A DNA stretch of 64,000 bases. Source: Auanema rhodensis (taxonomy: Eukaryota > Nematoda > Chromadorea > Rhabditida > Rhabditidae). Below the pieces are notes generated by a model that ran no database searches, was not told where the DNA came from, and saw only the letters and a list, made by a program, of their open reading frames with translations. The stretch lies in NCBI GenBank assembly GCA_964057225.1, contig OZ059898.1:13355767-13419766 (forward strand), in the 5' to 3' direction. This document shows, in pieces, positions 41,510 to 55,479 of this stretch. The position numbers were made by a program, and so were the translations under genes. Each line of letters opens with the position of its first letter. Position 1 is the stretch's first letter.

Positions 41510-43613
41510 CTAAAGCACTTGACTATTATTGTGATCACCGCCATGATGCCCGTTTTCCATAAGACTGAAATAGAAAAATGTTATGAATTTAGATATTAAA
41601 ATGAATTATATTATAATAATATGCAAGTTATAACATCAAAAAAACTTACAGTAATGGCATTTTCTTTGGAATATTAGTACTTAATCGAACTGTTGGACTG
41701 TCTCCTGTACTGATTGGAGAGGAATGTCGTCGACAACCAATCAAACGAAGAAAAGCTTCCCGATATTCGGATGAGCACAATGCATAAAGATAAAAATTGT
41801 AGAGGTAACTGAAAAGTATTATGGAAATTTATGAAATTATGTGATAAACAAACCTAGTGACTTGTAATAGATTACTTGTAGCTTTGAATGTTTGCCAGAA
41901 CAGATCATTATCTTCAGCATTTCGCACAAAAAGAGACAAAAATGAAGCTGGAAGATTACAGAGAACGAATGTTGTAGATGTGACTAATAGAAGCACAGAT
42001 ATTCTGCTTCGATCTTCTCGACTATTTCGACCATGGCGAGCTTTGAGGGAACGCCTGGAAATGTGAGAATAACTTTGAACTTATACCGTAATTAGACTAT
42101 TTATATGATAGTAGTCGAATAATCATATTAGAAAATACAAAAATTATCTCTTACCGTAATTGTTTTTTCTCTAACTGCTGTAATGACCGTATCATAGCTG
42201 CATTGAGAACTACTAATAAAACTACAGGACCCCATCGTGATACTAACTATAAATAATAAATATTAGTTGATGAAAATAATAAAATGTTTTTATAGTTAGT
42301 AATGAATGCAACCATTTTAATGATATTGAAAAATAAAAATGTGACGAATCGGCGTGACGTCATTAACAGCGTGCGTGTGCTATATGCTAATTTCGAAATT
42401 TGAGCTTCATCAATATTGATTGTAACATTTGTTCTCAAAAAAAATTAAAATGGATACCTCTCGAAAGAGTAAATAAACTTGAAAAGGTAAGCCATCTTCA
42501 ATCTCATGATTACGAACAATATTATATTGAAATCTGGAAGTAAAAACAAATAGAAATGAATACATACATGTATTTAAAGCAAAAAATATAAGATAATGTA
42601 CCTAACAATATCAGTTGATGGAATCAATTTTTTTTGATAAATTGATGGTATGTAAATTAAAAATGCCACTAAGTATAAGGCTGCTATAATCTTTTTAGTT
42701 CTTCGTTTGCTATCAGATGTGTTAAAAAACTGAATTGGATGACATATTGAAAGATAGCGATCCACAGTCATGGCAACTATGCAAAATGCACTGAAAATTT
42801 AGAAGTTTTATTGAAAAAATTCTCTAAAATTCTATATTACCTTGCTGCTATTAAAGCATTGATTATAGGCAACTCCAAATGAGCATGATAAAGCATTTCT
42901 ATTTTTGATCTTGTATTGATTAGATCAGCATGACGTAATAGAAATGGTATAAACGATATGATGGATAATATATCAGCTATAGCTGAAGCCTGAAATAATG
43001 ATTAATCATCAGATGATGTATGCTCATTCGTTTTTAAATGTACTTTGAGGTATAGAAATCCACCAGAAGGTAGTTGTAGTAAGGTACATACGTTTAAACA
43101 TTGATTAATCATTCCTGGAAAAATAAGATATAACTCAATCTATCATAATTAGTTTTCGCTGTGCACAAATGGTCAGCGTTTCTCAGGCATCTGACTGACC
43201 CTTTTGCTGTCACTTCACTGTTCTCTCATTCTTCTCTTTATATAAACTAAGCGGGAAATTCAAAAAATATATGAAAATCAGCTGTATATATAGCCGAAGA
43301 ATCTTATATTCCCCTCCTTTCCCCAACACACACACACACACACAATTTGAATGATCTGTTTTCTTTTTATAACAGTTTAGATTCAGTGGCATCCATGAAC
43401 AGATGTTCATTCAATTTCAGATTTAAACATTTTTTTTTCAGAAAACAATACAAAAACTCACCGATTGTTAAAACAATTGGCATGACGACTACATGAGCCA
43501 CATATTCGACTTCTGCCATTGACGTGTTCGAATACACTGTACTAGATGCGGTGGACGTTAAGGACGAAAAGTCCAGTGGACTGTATTCGCCCACCGAATT
43601 ATGTGAAAGTAAT
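41510..43613 (-). CDS. Rhodopsin-like GPCR, FMRFamide/peptide-receptor type (5' end incomplete)
   Basis: About eight exons read into a seven-helix receptor. The N-terminal part has N-glycosylation sites (VYSNTSM). TM1 includes VVVMPIVLTIGMINQCLN, TM2 ASAIADILSIISFIPFLL, TM3 ALIAASAFCIVAMTVDRYLS (DRY motif) followed by ICHPIQFF, TM5 WGPVVLLVVLNAAMI, TM6 ISVLLLVTSTTFVLCNLPAS and TM7 NLLQVTSYLYNFYLYALCSS in place of NPxxY. The overall pattern fits nematode FMRFamide-peptide (frpr/dmsr-like) receptors; the exact ligand is unknown. The tail ends ...NNSQVL before TAG at 41510-41512. The first exon found begins at an acceptor (43613) and has no good ATG before the glycosylated region, so at least one 5' exon is missing, perhaps within the 11-kb tract upstream. 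Confidence 0.82.
43326..43344. repeat. (CA)n microsatellite
   Basis: A run of alternating A and C, 19 bases long, inside an intron of the GPCR gene. Confidence 0.9.
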
Positions 43614-46531
43614 CTGAAATCAAAGAAAAATGATGATGATTATTTGGAAATACAACTGAAATCGTAATAGGGGAAGGAAGAACATCACATATAAGGTTAA
43701 ATGCTAGATGTAATAGATGAATATTCATCCCTTTGAACATGATTACACAACAAAACACATGGATTAAGTAGAGTTGCAATGAAATTATCATGCTGAATGA
43801 TAATGAAAATCAGTAATGAATGAAGAATTTCGGGAGCGGATTCTGGTTTATTCTCTGAGAAATTAATGAAATATGATTAGTTTGAGGAAATCATTATCCT
43901 TTAGGTATATTCCGAATATAGACAGCTATGAATAGAAAGTATGAGAAAAGAACAGCTGAGGATCAGCGTTGATGAGATTCTTAAATCAGACAATATTTGA
44001 TATAACTAGTAAATTGAAGTAAATCGAAATGATACTATATGATTTCGATGGGCAAAGATGAAGTGTGCCTGACACCTACACCGGAAGTTGAATTCTAACA
44101 TGTAATTGAAGCTTGATGCCAACGAAACCATGAAGCAGAAGATCGAGAAGCGTAAAAAGAGGGGAGAAAAGTTAAGGCAGATGTTCAAGCTTGTGATGAG
44201 AAAGGCATTGAGTAGGAAACCAAAAGGAATTGAAAAAGAAAGAGAAAGTGAAAGATTTGGCAGTAAATGGCTTAATTTCTTAATTATATTCAGCTTTGTT
44301 TGCCACGTGTTTAAGCAGCTTCGCAACATCCATCTTTCGGCTCGCCTTCTTTTTAAATTTCATAGCATTGTAGGTGAATGAAGATGAAAGTTTAAAGATT
44401 TTTTTCAAAAAAAAGTAGGAAATTAACTTGAATAAGTAAGTAGTAAAGCATCTTGATCAGAACACTTTTTTACTTATCTACATAGATAGAAAGAAGCATC
44501 TCTGAACTCTAACTATGATTAACGTCGTTTGCCTCATCATCACGATCAGCATCAGCTGATTTGTTGTTTGAAGCTAATATATTAGATTGACGTAGTTGGA
44601 AACTGATGAAAAAGTTGAACAAAGCTTATTTTCATGAATTTTTAGGATTTTTTAAAACCTTCCTTTCTGTTTATAGTTAAGTAAATGTTTTTCTTTTTCC
44701 AAGAAGCTTTTAAACTTCTTCACACACATGCACACGTATCTAAACTTCATATCTTCTTCTTCACTGACAGCTTTTCAAGAAGATTCTGAATGTAAATACA
44801 TACTAAATATTAAAATAAACTTAAAGAAATAGATTTCCAATAAAACAATTCTTTCTGATTTTTCTGAACCTATTGTCTTCTTTGTAAAGACAATTAAAAA
44901 TGCGAAACACAGTAGTTTACGACCAATGTTACATGAGAACTTTTAAACTTATCAAATTACAAAGAATTTAGTTATTTAACTATTGAATGAATATTGATTA
45001 TTTATTTAATATAATTATGTTTATTAAACTTTTAAAGTTGAAATTAGAAAATGAAAACCAAATATTGATTTATCCAACACAATAATTTGATTCCAAAAAG
45101 TTTGAAGAAAATTATTTTTTTCAATAACTCAAAAAATGATGTGAATTTTCTGAGTTTAACATCTTAATTAGTTTCGAAATACTCTTTTTTCGTTGGAATT
45201 CTTGATCATTTCGTGCTTTGACGTCCAGCAGGAGTCAAATTGTTTCGGACGTTTCCAAATGGCGGTTGTGGTGGTGGTTCATCCAAATCAAACATAGTTT
45301 ACAAAATCCAAATATAGAATAGGAGAAAAGTGTAAAATTGCAAAAATAAATCAAATACGAAAAAGATATTTTGAAATCATCCATATGTGGCCGTAAAATT
45401 TTTCTTTTTTCAAAATTTGGTTGTTGGGACCATATTTGAAGATTCAAATTAGGTATGGTTATATGGGTGAAAAGAAGAGAAAAATTATAATCTTTTACAG
45501 TGTTTTGATTAGTTTTCTTAAATATTTTAAAAGAAAAGATGTACAAGATATCATTTTTTTCTGAGAAGGAGAGCTTCTCGGTGCAAAAGTTGTCACAAAA
45601 ACTAGACAAACTTTAGATTTTACAAGACAAGATATGATGATGACTCTGCAAGTCGTGAAGAAGCTCTAGTCAAATAATCTTGCAAATGGAAAGAGAAAAG
45701 GAGAGATATAGTAGCATTTAATCAGTTTTTTTCAATATTAAATAGCTAATTATGTTAATTTTTAAGTTTTAATTTTAAATTTTAATAAAGTTCAAATCAT
45801 TGTTCATAGAAAGGTAATAGGATTAGTTGATGATTTATTCGTAGACAGCCACAGCATGGATATGTAGTTTGAATTTGATCAATATTATACTTCAAGAAAA
45901 AAAATTATTTTGTAACCTTTTTTCATAAAAAATGTAAAAAGAAAACATGATTGATAATAGAGCAAATAACAAAAATGAATCGAAGTACAAGCTTGAGATA
46001 CAGAGATATGACAACGAAAAGCAAGCGATGATGATCAGGACATCTTCCAAATATTTGTGAATTCTTGCTTCTCATTCTTTATCTATTTTTTTTGAAATCT
46101 GACAAATGAACATGCTTCGAGTTGTTAAAGAGAATAGATCTAATATGCAGGAAGAAATGTGAATATCACGAATAACGCATCAGAATATATAATTCACGTG
46201 AAAGTACACGTTGTTCATTTTCATTATTTAGTTTTTCAAATGGTGAAGTGGTTGTACGCGAACAGTTAGGATGTATTGAGCGGTTGTTTTCTTCATTTTT
46301 CGAGGTCAATCAATTGAATTTTCTTTTTTCTTTTAATAATATTTATGAATATATTTATTTAGTTTATTGAATATTCTATCAAATATATTGAATAGAAAAA
46401 AAAATGAAAATAATGAAAATGATGCTGACCATTTCATGAAAAATTTAAGCTCTTTCCTTATAATCTGATCATTATCATTATCATCATGACCGTAATCAGC
46501 CCACACCATAGTAAAGATGACAATAGGAATT

Positions 46532-46554
46532 AGAGAGAGAGGGAGAGAGAGAAA
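46532..46554. repeat. GA-rich microsatellite
   Basis: An imperfect (GA)n run with GGG interruptions in the gene-poor tract. Confidence 0.85.
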
Positions 46555-47620
46555 GATTAGTGAACCATAAAAAGAGTTAATGAGAGAAAATGATAGACAG
46601 TTAATGTGAAGACATTGAAAGAAAATGCTAATGATTTAAGCGGAAAATGGTAAATTTTAATAAAAAAAGAGAACAAAACTGAGCGGAAAATCATATGGAC
46701 TCTGTCCAAGTTTTACCTCTTTCTATTGCACTTTCTCTTCATTAATCTAAACAAGATCGTATTGTTTTACAGTTTTCTCTTCTTTCCCTTCTTTTTTGTG
46801 CGAAAGCCGAATGAAGTTTAGTTGAAACTTTAACCACATAAAATGCAGAAATCAACGAGCAAGTTTACTTTTTTTTTTCCAGTTACTCATGTGGCTCGAA
46901 CGTTTGAACATGAGAGGGTGTGAAATAAAAAAAAATTTCTTTCTATCTACTTTCATTGGAAACGTGAAATATTTCAGCGAATTGTAAGTGAAGTGTGAAA
47001 AATAGGCAGAAAATGAATGATATGATATAGCAATAATGAGAGAAAACAAAGATCAAATCTATATGTAGATATTAGTTAAATATAAGAAATAGTTGTAGGT
47101 GGTAAAAGAAAGAGTTTCCTTTTCATGTTCATTCACATCTAATTTTTAATTTCTCGACATTTGTCATCAAGCTATCAAGTCAAAATCATTTTGCACAAAT
47201 ATCTTAAATTCAATTATAAATTTCATTTGAATTCGAAAATTTCCTGAAAGATAATAGAAGCATGAAGACGACGAAGGAGGAGGTGAAGGAGAAAGAAGGA
47301 CCGAAGGAAAGATTCATCGTGCTCGAAACTTACTTCATTTTTTTTCTTAATTTCCGGTTTGAAAACAATCTATCTAAGCAGAACAAGAAGCATCATTACA
47401 TCACTAAAAGTTTCTAAATGATATTAGTTATACATATAGTTAAGACGATGAACAACACAGTCATAAGGAAATTCAAAAAAACAGCTTTTAAGATATTATA
47501 AAACATGTTACATATATGATTTTGAAGTAGTAGAAAGAAGCTGAAAATGAATATTCACGTTTACAGAGAAGTTAAACGTTAAAATGATTATGTGAGCAAG
47601 ATTTTCCTTGATGCATCATT

Positions 47621-47680
47621 GAGAGGGAGGAAGAGAGAAAGAGCGAGGGAAAGAGAGACGGAAGAGAAACAGAGAAAAAG
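47621..47680. repeat. Polypurine GA-rich tract
   Basis: Sixty almost pure purine bases (GAGAGGGAGGAAGAGAGAAA and similar). It could form triplex DNA or bind GAGA-type factors, but this is only a composition observation. Confidence 0.8.
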
Positions 47681-50600
47681 CTTAACGCAGGAGAAACGAA
47701 GCGTTTGCTGAGGATGTGCATAAATTAATGAAATAAGTTTCGGTGAACTCATTAAGCATCATCATCAAGCGATTTTCCCATGGCTAGACATCGCACGTGG
47801 GGAGACGACAAGAGACGAGTGAAGATGCATAGCAGCTCAAAGCCGACTTTAGGAAGTCATCATGTAATCCATTGATTATTCAATAACATCAATGATAGTG
47901 CTTGAAAGAATGAAGAGGTAGAAAGGTAATCAGAGGCTGAAACGTGGAAAGCCATTGTTACTGGAATTAGAGAGGCTGAGTGTTTTTGAAACGAAAGCAT
48001 AGACAAGAAACAGAAATTGAAATGAGAGAACAAAGATGGAACTTCATTAGTTATCCTATTTGTTGCTCATGTCATGTTCCTCTCGTACTTTTCGCTATTT
48101 GTTTTTGATAAATTGACATTGGAGTTTCAGACAACGGGATCAATTATCAGAAAAAAATGAAAAATAATTGGAAACTAGAAACAAAAGAAATTCACTTAAT
48201 CACTGCACAAGAACATAAGAGTCAGAGGATTTATTTTGGAAATGTTAGGGGCAAGGAAGGGCACTCATGGCAGCTTATATCATCACAGTAGCTCATAGAA
48301 CTCTTATGCGGAAAGAGCAGGACGATTTCCCGAAGAATGTGATGAATCTCTCAGCTGTCCTGTTGAAGAATCTCATTCTGACCTTTCAGCTCATTGGTAT
48401 AGTCTTTTGCTTATGTGCAAATCGAGATGTCGTCATCATCACAACACATGTCGTGTGGAAATTTTGAATGAAAATTTATCGAATACATAGAGAGCGATAG
48501 AGATTCAGAGAAAAATGGAGAAGGATAGAAGAACAGGGAGGGTGTGGGGGAAGAAAGATTCAGTAAATTGATGAAAAATTCTTTTCTTCCTCGTTTTTGA
48601 CTAGCTGTGATCAATATAGACAACGATTTATCTTTTTTTGATACAGCAGCAATCAGAAATATCTCGTAATTTCATTTTGAATTATGAAATCTTTTTTGCT
48701 CATTCAGTTACTGATAACTTGTTATTTAGCAGTTATAGTATAATGCTTTCAAATCATTCTTGATTCAATTGTCTCTTATCTATCTATCTATCAACATACA
48801 TAATCTTAACCATCACAACAGAATTCGAAGAGGTAGCAAGAGGTAGCAGGTGGTTGTGATAGTACTGATAATAACAGAGGAGGAAATAGTTTACAGCAAT
48901 ACATGCACTTCAGTTTCTCCTCTTGCGGCATACTTATGCTTAAGTTTCGACGCAAGCTTGGCAACCAACCAGAAAAGCAATAAAAAGAATCAATCATGTG
49001 TAAAGAGAGCAGGACATTAAACTTCATCAAAGATCTTTCCAATAAAAAATTATTATTCTATCACATTATAAATAAAGGCAAAGATTTGAATGTTGATAGC
49101 TTCATCTCCTAGTTAATTCTTATGGGATTACATTTTTTCCACTAATTTCTTAATAAATTATGAAGATAAAATATTGAAAACAAATATTGATAACATCATT
49201 TAGGAATTAAAACGTCAATATTTTTGAAAACTGAAAACATTTGAGAAAAGAAAAAAGAGAATAAACCTCTTTTGTGCTCATTCATATCAATTTTTCAAGC
49301 TGACAAGGAGTTAAGGCTTTCAATCAAGTTGCTAAAATGTTTCAGTTTTCCTTTTGATTAATCTACGTTTGAAAATTAGCTTGTTCCTTTCAAAAAAGAA
49401 AAAAAACAGAAACATGAGCCAAGAAAGGAAGTGAGCTTGAAAAAAGCTTTGGCTTCATAGTGAAATGTTTAGCATTGCCTAATATCATTTCAAATCCATA
49501 TAATGTTTCATGAAAATCTCTGTTTTTCCTCAATTTTATTTTATTATTTTTACCTAAAATACGAAATTTCAAACAAAATTATCCACCTTATATCTCTATA
49601 TTTATAATTATAATAACATCTTTTATACATCGATCCGTTTAAAGCTTAAAAAATTAATTAATTTTAAAGAAAAACGATAAGCGTTTTAGGTAAGACATTT
49701 CAATGCCATAATTGGCTAATCAGTAATAGCTGCGATAAAGGTGATTGTTTAATCATTAAAAAGAAAATGTTGATGATATTATTCCTTGGTAATCTCTAGT
49801 TCATGACCAGTAGACTGAAATTTTTGAAAATTTTTCTATAACGGAGAAGTTTTAACGGATACAATGTAACACTCCAGAGGTCATGTTCCGGAAAAAGAAT
49901 TGAAATCAAACTTTGAGAAAAGGCAATAAGCAAAGATTAAGTTGCAAAATGCTAAGAGAAAAAGAGTAAAAGAAGGGATCTTTTGAGAAAACTTCATTAT
50001 AATGTCAAATAGAATAGATCTGATGGTGGTGTTCCATGACCTTTCTGTGATATTGTTCAGTTACGCGGCAATGTATTGCGTAAAAACCACAAAAACAGCA
50101 AAAATAAAGAAATGCAAACAAATCAAAGATGAATCAAATGGAAAGTATAATGAGCTGAAACGAGAAGTAAATTTCTGAGCGCAATGAAGCATGTGCACCT
50201 CCAAAACGGATAGAGAGATGAGATAAGAGCAGTTGCTAAGCCAACACTTTCTATCAGTTTGAAAGGAAGAATGTGTGAATTTGCAAGCTAAAACATTCTT
50301 TTCTCATTTCGAAAAAAATGGAATTTGATTACAATTTTCGAAATGTTCCCTATATCTCTGTGCGATGACTTCTGAAAATGTGTCAGCTGAACTGCGGATG
50401 TTTCTAGCTCAAGATAAACAATGAGATTAATAAATCACGACAGTTTTGATGAAAATTGCTGTCAAATTTAAAGTTTTTGTAAATATGCATTTGTGAAATT
50501 GCGGTGAAGGACAGTAAAATGAGCGTCATTTGTGAATGCATAATATCATTCACCCTACGGTTTCCTGCCATCTCAGCTACTCATTCAAGGAATACTTCGT

Positions 50601-53260
50601 CTCTAAGTTTGCAAAGAATTTTTGCGTTGGCGATAACGATGGTGATTCCAAGACACTGAATCGAAAGGCATGAACTGAAGACGAATATTCGGTGAGACGA
50701 CAACTCGTAACAGCCATGAATAAACGATCTCCAACGTGGGATACCAAAAACTGGGGGAGGAATAGACGATTAGACAACGGAGAAAAAAAAAATTTTTTTT
50801 TGCATGTCAGTGGGACAATCTGGTTTTTAGAAAATCCTCGAAGATTATATATTCGAAGTTTTTATTCTTGATGTTCTCTTTTGGTTGTCAAAAATTAATG
50901 TAGCTAGGAAACGATGATTTAAGGTGTTATCCGTCATTTACTTCGAAAGAACGTTCTCAAAAATTCAAAATGATGCTAAGTAAATGTATGTATATAAGCA
51001 GCACGATAACAAATCTTAAAACTATTCAAATAATTACTATAAATAACTTCAATCATTGAAACAAATCTTATAAATTATCATGCTTAACTATATGTGATCA
51101 GATTGAGCAAGGTGGATGATAATTATATGAAAGAACACATGTAAGCGACGATTCATAGATTCTTTCGAATATCAAATGAGAAATATAGTCAAGAAGTTTA
51201 AATAAATTATGAAGATATACGTCATAAAACAGAAATAGATTCTATATATAGTTACGCATCCCATTAACATTTCTCGAGAACGTTTGCAGATTCAGAGAAA
51301 GACACAGACGTTTTTATTTCCATCCAGAGTTTTCTATTGCGCTGTATAAATTTTTCTCGTACTCTCTTCCTCCCCTCAATCTCTCTATTAATATTTTCTT
51401 GTCTATTTCAGAAAATTCTTGGTATCTCCCGCTCTTTTCTACCTTTTACTCATTGATCTTGTTCTTTTTGTTCTCTTATTTCATTGTTTTCTAAAGAATA
51501 GTAAATGAATATCCATTATTATATGAAAATAATTAAACGAAACAGAACTTCATGGCTGATAGTTCAGAGTATTAGAAGAATATTTTCTTAGGTTAAAGGA
51601 TCAATGGTTACAGAAGTAAGAGTATAAGAAGAAGAATGCTAGGAAGATATAAGCGATTAGATTAATTAAATAAATTTTCATTTTCAATATAGAAAACAGA
51701 AAAAAAATTTCCTTTAAGCACAAGAAATAATAGCTCTAATTTGAAAATGATGGTAGAGCAAAACTGATTAGAAGGAGGAAGAAGACCAGACAATAAAAAC
51801 AGTTTTGAGAACGGTGACCCCCCTCCGACAGATATGAAACTGATAACGATCGCCTCCAGAAAAATTAATTGTGAAATTTTTCTGATATTGAGCTCATAGT
51901 TCAGATACCAATGAAGCCATTTTCGTTACGTTTGCATAGAACCCTGGTGAAAGATCATTCAGTTTGGTACTGAATCTATCTTCATATTTTCCATAATTTC
52001 GAAATTGGGAATGGAATGACATATAGAGCAAAAGAGTAACAGCAATAGAGATAGAGAGGAAAGCAGAGGTTAAGAACAGTGAAATCCAAACATATTTTCT
52101 TTCTCCTCTGTTTCCCTCAAATGTCCATAATTGGGATTTCAGGATGTATTTGGAACGGCCTACGTTATTTAAAAAAAGCTAAAATAGATCAATTGGACTT
52201 TAGCTAATACACGTTAAGTAATTATCGGATTCAATGTTTAAAATGCAAAAATTTTATATGTGAAGACAGTGTGCAATCACAGGAAGCATCACTCAAGTCA
52301 GGCAGAATATGAAAGCATCAACACAAAATACTCGAAGCAATTGCTTCAACAGCTCATTTATGTGGTCAGTCTCGAAACATCATTTTCAAAAGAGACAATT
52401 CGATTGTCAACTCTATCTACTTTGGGACAAAATATCCCACAAACTCAATTGAGTGAGCGATCTGTTCTACAGAACAAAACTATGTATGTATATGTATATC
52501 TAGCAGATCATAATATGAAAGAAACATCACAACAAAAAATTGAATGAATACCATGATAATCCACAATAGCAAAATATATAACTTATATATATATTAAATT
52601 AATAATAAATACATATATTTATATATTTATATATTATATAACAAATAAACAAAAATTTAAACTTACATTATGGTTGAGCGCACATTAGAATGAACCTACC
52701 AGTTCGAAGAAATTTCTCAATAAAATAAAATTTCGCAGCGTGGTACGACGCATCGTTGACGTGACCACGCAATATGCTAATAAGCTGAGGAAATTCGAAA
52801 ATTTGAAGAAATCAACCTTCTATAGCAGAAAATGTTCCTCTTTTTTATTATGCAAATTCACTAATTATTTATTTTGATTGTTATATTATAGAATTTAAAA
52901 ATACTTCATTCACTAATCTTATAAATCCAATCAAGATAATGATATTACTTTCAATATCTGATTAGCAGTACAAATAAAATCCATACTTCATATATAAATT
53001 ATGATAATTATATTTCGATAATAATAGATAAAGCTAATAATTGTTTTCGTGAAGTCATAAGTGCGTTTTTTTAAAAAAAAAAGAGAAAATGATTAAAGTA
53101 AGTTCCATTTGTATTACAACGATATATTAAAATGAACAATACAATTTCCAATTTGGAGGAAAGCGCACTGTTAGAGCAAATAAACTATGTTTTCAACATA
53201 TGAACTATAGCCAAACAGATATCTGAAAAGCATGACTTTGCATGTAGTAGAAGAAACCCA

Positions 53261-53314
53261 TCCCTCTCTTTCTTTCTCTCTATCTCTCTTTCTCCCTCTT
53301 AATCTCTCACTCTC
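53261..53314. repeat. CT-rich microsatellite
   Basis: A polypyrimidine (CT)n/(CTTT)n run, the reverse polarity to the GA tracts at 46.5 and 47.6 kb. Confidence 0.8.
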
Positions 53315-54919
53315 ATATATTTCCTATCTTATTCTATATTTTGATTTTTTCCTTCTATTTCTTGGCTTGCCAGATGATGGTCATTGAATTTGCTGTTTAA
53401 CTGTTTTAGAGTTAGAACATTATGAACGAAATTTCGATAAATACAATCTAATCTATGAGTAATTCGAAAAGTAACTAAATCATCACATTAACAATAGAAA
53501 AAGCAGCTGGATTTTGAAATGCAAGCAAAAATGTTAAAGCTAAAACAGACCACTTGTTTCAGTCTTAAATCTAAATGAGATAGTTAAAAACTGCAAAAAA
53601 ATTCACAAAGATTTCTGATAGTTAAGAAAGTCTAAAACGTTTCTCATATCATTAAACTTCCCATAATTTAGAAAGCAACGATCCTATTGCACAACAAAAA
53701 GTTCAATAATGAAGTTTAGGTCTAATTTCGCGGTTGAAGAAAGTTCAATCTTAAAACTACATGACCTTATCCCGAAATTTTATGATTTTGTTTATTTTTT
53801 TGATGCAAAAGTTTGTTTTTTCAAAAGAAAAAAATGGTTAAAATAAAAAAATATCAGAATCAATATGGATCGGCAAATATGCAACAAAAGATTTTTAGCA
53901 GACTAGACAGCAGGGTCATACTGAAATCCAACAGCGAAAGCATTATCTGAATTTCGATGACGATGATGCTGCTGCTGAGTGTGATGTCAGCCAGAACACC
54001 TCAACGATCGAGCATTAGATATTGATACTATCTCACCACTGTTTCGTGATAAGGAAGACCTTCAGAAATTGCAGCGGGAAGTTGTGATTTTAGGAAATAA
54101 ATTCAAAAAAGCCTGACATGAAAAGGAAGCCGAGTTCGAGATGAGATAAGATCAGAAAAGAATAGCCTCATTTCCGGATCAGCTATGAAAGCTAATAAAT
54201 GATGATTTCATCCTATTCTTTTTGCCTTTTCATTATGCTTTAATATTCTGCTCTTTCTTCCTCTCTAACTAGAGATTCTACCTAAAGAAAGTAGAAGCTC
54301 TTGTCTGGATTAAAGACATAAATAATTCAGTCTAAACTAATCTAAAATCTCACAAGGATAAACGGAGAGAACCAGTCAGAATAATGTGCAGACAGGGAAC
54401 AGAATAGGCATGCAAGAAGACATCAGGTTGATGCTTACATTAGTAAAAATGGAATAGTATTAGGTTACTTCTGCAACAATTCAACATTTTTTCTTGCTCT
54501 TATAGCATGAAAAGATATGTGGAATCAGTAACTTGGTCTAGCATCGGATATACTTCCTCAATCTATGAGGCATTAATTCATAAGTTGGTTAGAATGGCTT
54601 ACCTTTCTCGCGATTTCACAGCTTTCCTCGTACTTTACGACAAATACTAACCAAATTGATCTTATTTAACTTCTGAATCATAAATCTAGATTACCTCCCA
54701 TCCCTCAAAATATCATAAACATAACGTAAAAAATGCCCCTAGCATTTTGCCCTTCTAGAAAAATCATGTTGTCCGACTGCCTTAATGTGTTCTTTTATCT
54801 TTAACTCAACTTTAAAGTTCTGAATTCAGTATTTTATAAGACTAAATCAACAGAGATTTGTTTGAAAAGTGAAAAAAAAAACAACAAAACAATTTTCTAA
54901 CACTACGGAAGCTCTAATT

Positions 54920-55274
54920 TTATGATCGAGGGATTGGAGCCCCTTGAGCTTCAGCGGAAAGCATCTGGTGCTCCTGAAAAAAAAGTTCAAACAATGATGA
55001 GCGTCAAAGTGTGTTAAAACCTGGAAACGCAATGATACCCGTTGTGTCATCTTCAGATATTTATCTAAACAGTTCGAGCTGCACTTCTCTTCCTTCTCAG
55101 TGACAGTTCTGAAATTAATCAAGTTCAAAAACAAAAAAAAGCTTACATTTATCTCTACCTAGTAGTCATATCGTTGACACAGGCACCGAAACATTGCTCT
55201 GTGACATTATTGTATTGCATTAAGAAGTCACGGAAAGTTTTTAAGTCTGTGTCAGTGCCTACTGAAGCAGCCAT
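54920..55274 (-). CDS. TIM9: Mitochondrial import chaperone subunit TIM9
   Basis: Three exons give an 85-residue protein with the small-TIM twin CX3C motif: Cys28-FGA-Cys32 (TEQCFGACVNDMTT) and Cys48-SSN-Cys52 (EEKCSSNCLDKYLKMTQRVS). The KYLKMTQR-SxRFQE segment is diagnostic of TIM9 rather than TIM8, 10 or 13. TIM9 with TIM10 forms the hexameric chaperone of the intermembrane space that escorts carrier and other hydrophobic proteins. The ATG (55272-55274) follows TTTCTCAG|ATAAC, a strong trans-splice acceptor. It lies on the same strand as the aminotransferase, with 205 bp from that gene's stop to this ATG, so a two-gene operon is possible. The stop is TAA at 54920-54922. Confidence 0.93.
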
Positions 55275-55479
55275 GTTATCTGAGAAATAAAACTTTAAAA
55301 AGAGGAGATGATTAATACAAAAATACGATTAAGGAATATTAACCATATATAAAACAATAATTAAGAAGATAACAATGGATTTATCTATATTCATTCACGA
55401 TACGCTATCTAATATCTATATCACACCCCAAAGACTCGTAAGCTAGTATATGGCGTTGGAAAATAAACAGCAGTGATCC

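Larger units (their letters stand above)
43614..54919. other. 11-kb gene-poor tract upstream of the GPCR
   Basis: I read both strands and found no exon with a recognisable protein motif. The open frames are short and low-complexity. The sequence is AT-rich and appears purine-biased on the plus strand over 46-50 kb, with GA tracts at 46532-46554 and 47621-47680 and a CT tract at 53261-53314. A GC-richer patch at about 47690-47860 contains CGCACGTGGGG (E-box) and TGCATAAATTAATG (POU/homeodomain-like), a candidate enhancer. It may contain the missing 5' exon(s) and control region of the GPCR, or a non-coding RNA; neither can be shown here. Confidence 0.45.

Noticed and set aside
44106-44381. Lysine/glutamate-rich open frame in the gene-poor tract
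   Set aside because: Composition follows the local purine bias; there are no splice sites, no motif and no family resemblance.
45235-45609. 124-codon minus-strand open frame
   Set aside because: A low-complexity Phe/Ile/Lys product typical of AT-rich non-coding DNA; no recognisable motif.
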